Below the pieces are notes generated by a model. That model was not told the DNA's origin and ran no database searches. It worked only from the letters and a program-made list of their open reading frames with translations. DNA of 64,000 nt from Erythrocercus mccallii (Eukaryota > Chordata > Aves > Passeriformes > Dicruridae). Positions 59,195 to 64,000 of the stretch are shown in pieces. How positions within the stretch are numbered: position 1 is the first letter of the stretch; the number at the start of each line of letters is the position of its first letter. A program made the position numbers and the translations under genes. The DNA lies in contig VZRG01000350.1 in the NCBI GenBank assembly GCA_013397435.1, positions 146,929 to 210,928 on the forward strand, written 5' to 3'.

Positions 59195-59816
59195 TGACCT
59201 ACAGCAAATGCTGTCATCCCTGTCAGGAATATTAATCCACAAAGGCCAGAGGTTTATGTCCAAAAAGGAGACAGAGGAGTGTTTCTACTTTATTTGAATA
59301 AAGGGAGAGGCCATGGGGAATTTCCCCTGGGGTCTCAAATTTTGGGAGGATGCAGCCTCCTTTTTATCCTGATTTCCTGGTCACCTTTCCCTCTCTCTTT
59401 CCGCTTGTCTGAGGTACTTGAGAGGTACAGACTTCCCAGAATGCCCAATACCTGAGATTCCCCTTTAATGTATAACCCCCCTTTTATTTTTAATTCTTAC
59501 GGAATTTATGGGTTTTCCCCATTGTTTCTTTCATCTTTCAATATCCAATTTCATTTATCAGCAAACCTACACTTTGTTTGTGAAAGCAAATATCTTCTTT
59601 TCCATTCATCAATCAGTGGAACCCTTCCCATTGTTTCTTTTATCTCTCAGCGCTAGTTTTATCTACCAGCAGACCCACTGCTTGTTTGTAAAGGCAGATC
59701 TGTCATTCCTCTCATCCCCAAGTTCAGCACCTGTGAATGATGAACTTGTGATTCAGCCCTAATCCATGTACAGAAAGGTGTTGTAGGATGCTACTGCTCA
59801 ACTAGACACCTTAACA
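59195..59816 (-). mobile_element. LTR-like element with internal duplication
   Basis: The right edge reads CCTTAACA, i.e. TGTTAAGG on the - strand, a plausible LTR start. A polyadenylation-like AATAAA lies near 59290 on the - strand. The left edge is uncertain and no clean target-site duplication was found. It contains two diverged copies of a roughly 109-bp unit (59517-59735). Confidence 0.5.
59517..59735 (-). repeat. Two-copy tandem repeat, about 109-bp unit
   Basis: The motifs CCATTGTTTCTTT, TTTATC, CAGCA, CTTGTTTGT and AAAG appear in the same order in both halves, offset by 109 bases (59519 and 59628). Confidence 0.75.
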
Positions 59817-59913
59817 GGGGGCAAACCCAGGCGTTTCCAAACATGATTCATCTCTCAGCATTAACTGGTTGCTTTAGGGTGAGAGGAATTACCCTCTGGA
59901 AGTGCATGTGGAT

Positions 59914-60020
59914 GGGGCAGCTTCTCTGGGCAACCTGTGCCAGTGCCTCACCACCCTCCCAGGGAAGAATTCCTTCCCAATATCCCATCTAAGCCTGCCC
60001 TCCTCCAGCCTGAAGCCAGT
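59914..60020 (-). mobile_element. CR1 fragment (internal)
   Basis: GGGGCAGCTTCTCTGGGCAAC through AGGGAAGAATTCC and CCCTCCTCCAGCC. Confidence 0.8.
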
Positions 60021-60229
60021 ACCCCTTTCGTCCCTTGTGAGTTTGCTCCTTGAACTGAGCCAAACCCCTGTTTTTTGCTTTCTCCTGCCTTTGAAACCTT
60101 GAACTCCTGTTTATTTACAAGCAGCTGTTTTGTTTAACTGCAGCACTGCCATTTCCTCTCTGCTGTGCTCTGGGATTCCTTTCCTGGCATGGAACAATCC
60201 ATTCTTTCCCTCCGGTTGCTCCCTGTGCC

Positions 60230-60965
60230 AAGTTATTTCCCTTTAGCTCTCCCTCTGGTGATTCTTTCACTGGAGATCAGCCCCACTCGCTCAGGCTGGT
60301 GGATCTGCAGCCCGGACTTTATTGAATGAATCTCTCTGAAGCTGTTATCAGTGCTCCCAACGCTCTGCTCATGCATATTCATGAGCCAAGAGGCTGCTCA
60401 GGAGCTATAAGGGAAGGCGACAGTGCCAGTCAACAGCTGCTGCCGAGACGGATCCCAGCCTTCAGCTATAATTACACCCCGAGATGGGTTGTCAGAACAG
60501 CCCTCACTCACGGATTAGGGCATTCCTGATTTTTCAGGCGTGAAGAGGGAATTCACTTATCGCCAGCAACAATATTTCAGGCTTGATGCTGCTCCCCTCA
60601 CAAAAACAACGCTGCCTGTTGCATGCTAAACATGACAGCAATAATACAGTAAAAATATAAAAGAGTGCAGCCAGGGATGGGGCAGCTGCCTGCAGTGAAA
60701 TGGAGTGATAAGAATTGAGCGAGGCACTGCTGGGCTCAGTTAGCCATCAATAAATGCTGTCTCCCTACACCCGCAAATGTTGAGATCTGGAAAAAATGTA
60801 AGCAACATTGATTTTCTTTTTATTATTATTTGTTAAGCCTGGAGGATTCACAGCAAGGCCTAAATCCCAACCCTCAGTGCCTCGGGAAATCGTTATCCAT
60901 CAATAGCCCTGGGAAATGCATTCTAGGGAAGGACATGGATATGCTACATCGTCTGCTTTGAGTGC
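60230..60965. promoter_or_regulatory. Repeat-poor candidate conserved non-coding element
   Basis: Free of recognisable repeats in a repeat-rich neighbourhood. It includes the near-palindrome CATGCATATTCATG at about 60370 and other homeobox/POU-like AT motifs. No coding potential was recognised. Conservation itself cannot be judged here. Confidence 0.3.
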
Positions 60966-61174
60966 CACAGGATAAAATCAGCTATCCAACTGGAAATCAG
61001 CTTTGGATTCAAGGGAAGGATGGCAGATCTTGCATTTCTGGACTAAGACTTGAAGAGCTTCACTTCTACTCTGTCATCTTATTCTCAACCAAATCACTTG
61101 TTGCACTCCAGCTTGGTTTGTTTGTTCATTTTCTGGGAGAGAAGGGGCAGGAGCTTCCCCCTCTTTCTTCAGAT

Positions 61175-61310
61175 GAAGGGCTTGGACCAACCTGGTCTGA
61201 TGGAAGCTGTTCCTACCCACGGCTGAGGTGATAATCAAGGTCCCTTCCAACCCTAATGAGATGATCTTGAAGGTCCCTTCCAAACCAAAAACCACTCTGT
61301 GATGTTATGG
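61175..61310 (+). mobile_element. CR1 fragment (3' tip, duplicated end)
   Basis: GGGCTTGGACCAACCTGGTC, then two successive copies of AAGGTCCCTTCCAA (near 61239 and 61270), so the tip is partly duplicated. Confidence 0.8.
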
Positions 61311-61493
61311 TTAAATAAAAAAACCAGCAACACCAAGCTTGTGGCTACCTTTGGCATGGGACATCCTTCTGTCCTGCCAGCTCTCCTCTGTGTTACTTCT
61401 GGCATCATAATCAGGAGAATTTTGGGTCTCCAAAAACTTCCTCTGTCTTCTGTAACTGGATTTTTGATTCAGGTGTTTGTTGTTGACCTGATT

Positions 61494-61708
61494 CTTTACC
61501 CACGGGGTGGTCAGGAACTGGAATGGGCTCCCCAGGGAAGTGGTCACAGCATCAGTTTTGCCAGAGCTCAAGAAGTGTTTGGGCAACACCCTCAGTCACG
61601 TGAGTGATTTTTGGGGTGTCCTCCAAAAATCTGACTTGTGCAAGGCCAGGAGCTGAAATTGAGGAACCTTTTGGGTCCTTTCCAACTCAGGATATTCTGA
61701 TTCTAATC
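61494..61708 (+). mobile_element. CR1-like fragment, older subfamily
   Basis: GGGGTGGTCAGGAACTGGAATG through GGATATTCTGATTC. Confidence 0.8.
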
Positions 61709-62934
61709 AAACAATCTCCTTAAACACCCTACTATCCAAAAGATGTTTATGAGAAGCATTCTACCTTCAATAAAAAAAAAATGTCTTTTAGTGAAACAGG
61801 CCTTTAAAATCTGGAAATACTCATCAGGAAAGCACTGGAAAACTTGAATTCTCTGCACCCTGAGAACTGGACTAAGTTTGCTGTGGGGTGCCCACCTGTG
61901 CTGGCTGAGTAAAGATCTTACAGCAGGTGGTCTCAGAGAGGTGTCAAATATAAATTGAATTGGATTCTGGCAGGGACCGTTGGATCAGCATGTGTAGACT
62001 GCAAAGCTGAGTATCCAGGAGCAGAATTCACAGCATGGATAGGACCTCTGAGGTCAGACTCATTCTGAATTCACTGCTTTAGCCCAGGTTTGATAATGGA
62101 TTGAGATAAACCTCTCATCTCCGGGTGATTTACACCCCTGTGCAAAGGACTGAGCCAAAGGTGTTGGTCCCAGCAAGAATTGGGAATGAGTCACCAGTGA
62201 GTGAAAGGAATGAGGTAATTCATGCCTGGTTTGACCACAGGCCATCAGGCTTTGGATGTCACAGTCCGAATTTGACTCTTCTCTGAGTCAGACTCAGGGA
62301 GGAGGTAAAACAGAATAATTTAAACCACCTTTGAGTCGTTTCAAGTTAATTGAACCACCCCAAACCAGCTGTACCAGCAACTCAGCACTGCCTTGGGTGG
62401 CACAGCCCTACTACTGATTGGAATGACAGAGAGGCAAAGGGGGCCATGTGATATTTTGATATTTCAGGTTTTTTGTCTTGGTATTCTGCTCTTTTATGGG
62501 TATTTTCCTTTTTTTTTTTTTTTTTTTTTTTAGGATGCATTTCTGTATCATCAAGTCAGTCTGGTCCAGAACTATTCAATTTTGAATTTTCTTGTAAACA
62601 AGCAGAGACAAGACTTTCACACAAAACTGTCTGCCCTCACTTCAGCAGTTCAGAACTACAATTGATCCACTTTTGCTGCTAAAGGTCTGATCTGTATTTC
62701 GTTTAAGCTTTACCCACTATCAGATGGAAGTGTCCTTGGTCTCACCAAGCCCTCCAGCTTTACCTCACTCTGTGTGACAGAGATATTGGGAGAAGGTTCC
62801 ATGCCACAAATAGGACACAGGGATTTTGTGGATGATTAAAAATAGATTTATTGCTAATAAAGTGTCTAAATATTGCCAATGTACCTAATTTATTAGTCTG
62901 TCATATAATTACGGTGGATTATTTTATAGTCAAG
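61709..62934. other. Intergenic, poly(T) tract only
   Basis: Apart from the T24 run at 62509-62532, nothing was recognised. Confidence 0.55.
62509..62532 (+). repeat. Poly(T) run of 24
   Basis: Pure T24 immediately before AGGATGCATT. A minus-strand retroposed tail was considered but no body was recognised. Confidence 0.85.
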
Positions 62935-63130
62935 TTGTGGTCACATCTTGAGTTCTGTGTCCAGTTTTGGGCCACTCACTTCAAGAAAGACATTTAGGGG
63001 TTAGAGCATGTCCAGAGAAGGGAATGGAGCTGGGAAAGGATCTGGAGCACCTGAGGGAGCTGGGAAAGAGACTCAGCCTGGAGAAAAGGAGGCTCGGGCG
63101 GGACCCTCTGGCTCTCCACTGATGGGAGGG
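62935..63130 (+). mobile_element. CR1 fragment, left half of interrupted copy
   Basis: GGTCACATCTTGAGTTCTGTG through GGACCCTCTGGCTCTCC. It resumes at 63875 after the nested LTR. Confidence 0.88.
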
Positions 63131-63874
63131 TGCGCTGAGATTTTGGGCTCATCTTCATTGAAGACTAAAAGCTGGGTAATTGTAAATGAATCGTAAGAAG
63201 TCCTTTATCACATCAGTCCCATGAAGGCAAAGTTATCAGAGTCCATGGCAGTACAAAGAAGCCTTGTAACATAAAGTCTCTAAGTCCTGAGCAGCCACAG
63301 CAGCAGCAGAGGCATCAGTAATCTGTGTCCCGTGAGCACCTTATCAGTAGCAGCTCATGCAGTAGCAACAACAGCAGTGTTGGTGTTTTCCTGAGTCCTC
63401 TGTGTGTGTGTTCTCAGAGTTGTACATTTTTATTCTGTTTTTGGCCAGTTAGGTACATACACAAATTTTCCAAATCCTGCTGGACCAACCCTAAATTGAG
63501 ATTGATGTGCAAAGACAAACGCAAATTCTTACACCAATTCTATGTATATAGCTCTATCTGTTCTATCCAAGAATTTCTAGCAAGGCTACATTATTTTTAT
63601 TATGATTAGAATTTAATTAACTTTGCAAAAGGCAACATCGCTGAACTATAAACTAGGTACTAGGTCTCTTTCTCACTTACTAACACAGGCTCTCATTTTA
63701 AGACACTTAAAAATCCTCTATTTGTTTAAGGCTAGACTTGTATTTCTACTTCTTGTCTGTGTGGGTTTATTTATTTTAGATTTTCTGAAGGTTCTAATTC
63801 AATTCTCACATCTCTGGGCATTCTTGGATGGATTATGGTATGGATTTGGCCCAGGGGGGATTCATATTCCCACA
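63131..63874 (-). mobile_element. Solo LTR nested in a CR1
   Basis: This 744-bp insert interrupts a + strand CR1 whose two halves (to 63130 and from 63875) join into continuous CR1 sequence. Read on the - strand the insert begins TGTGGGAATATG and ends CAGCGCA. The 7-mer AGGGTGC occurs at both edges (63127-63133 and 63875-63881). With TG/CA element ends the duplication is the tetramer AGGG; a 6-7 base duplication is the alternative reading. No retroviral genes are attached. Confidence 0.75.
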
Positions 63875-64000
63875 AGGGTGCAGTCAAGGGGGTTGGCCTC
63901 ATCTCCCAGGCAACATGACAAGAGGAAATGGCCTCAAGCTACACCAGGGGAGGTTCAGGTTGGACATCAGGAAGAATCTGTTAATGGAAAGGATTGTCAA
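63875..64000 (+). mobile_element. CR1 fragment, right half of interrupted copy
   Basis: TCATCTCCCAGGCAACATG through TTGGACATCAGGAAGAATC. It runs off the window end. Confidence 0.88.

Noticed and set aside
1..64000. Neighbouring genes expected from mammalian synteny (ADGRB1, PSCA, JRK)
   Set aside because: No exon of any of them was recognised on either strand. They may lie outside the window.

Overview
This window looks like nuclear DNA from a bird, most likely a songbird. The evidence is the dominance of short, 5'-truncated CR1 LINE fragments in both orientations, several solo LTRs, low gene density, and a single-copy ARC gene of avian/mammalian type. No bacterial-style gene organisation is present. 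Almost all open frames in the window are chance frames in non-coding DNA or readings across CR1 repeats.

The one clear protein-coding gene is ARC (activity-regulated cytoskeleton-associated protein, Arg3.1), at 34708-35922 on the + strand. It is an intact 404-codon, intronless coding frame. ARC is a neuronal immediate-early gene descended from a Ty3/gypsy retrotransposon gag, and its protein assembles into RNA-carrying capsids. A TATA-like box (34165) and a CCAAT box (34098) mark the core promoter, and a perfect CArG/SRE sits about 0.8 kb upstream (33347-33356). A long 3' untranslated region probably ends just after an AATAAA at 40311. Good splice sites inside that tail suggest the spliced 3' UTR known from mammalian ARC. 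The predicted protein differs from the mammalian form in two visible ways: it has a C-terminal extension ending in TVI, a class I PDZ-ligand pattern, and it lacks the middle cysteine of the palmitoylation motif.

Layout. Positions 1-18.1 kb hold two intact, identical tRNA-Phe(GAA) genes (1828-1900 + and 17290-17362 -) inside an inverted 200-bp duplication. The same interval holds a broken tRNA-Phe copy that appears twice because a 1973-bp block is repeated head to tail around a single N (12651-14623 and 14625-16597), almost certainly an assembly duplication. It also contains a TTTCC satellite that runs into a 370-N gap, and a solo LTR at 16591-17033. Positions 18.1-33.2 kb are intergenic, with CR1 fragments, a 575-N gap, a GC/CpG-rich patch (about 25.3-25.96 kb), a second LTR of the same family in the opposite orientation (28355-28802), and a repeat-poor candidate regulatory block (about 29.3-30.0 kb) carrying two TGACGTGTG motifs. 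Positions 33.2-40.3 kb are the ARC locus. Positions 40.3-64 kb are intergenic, with many CR1 pieces (one chimeric), an LTR-like block with an internal tandem duplication (about 59.2-59.8 kb), a repeat-poor candidate conserved element (about 60.2-60.96 kb), and an LTR nested in a CR1 at 63131-63874.

CR1 and LTR boundaries were set by eye from shared sequence and are accurate to roughly 10-30 bases unless terminal repeats or target-site duplications are stated.
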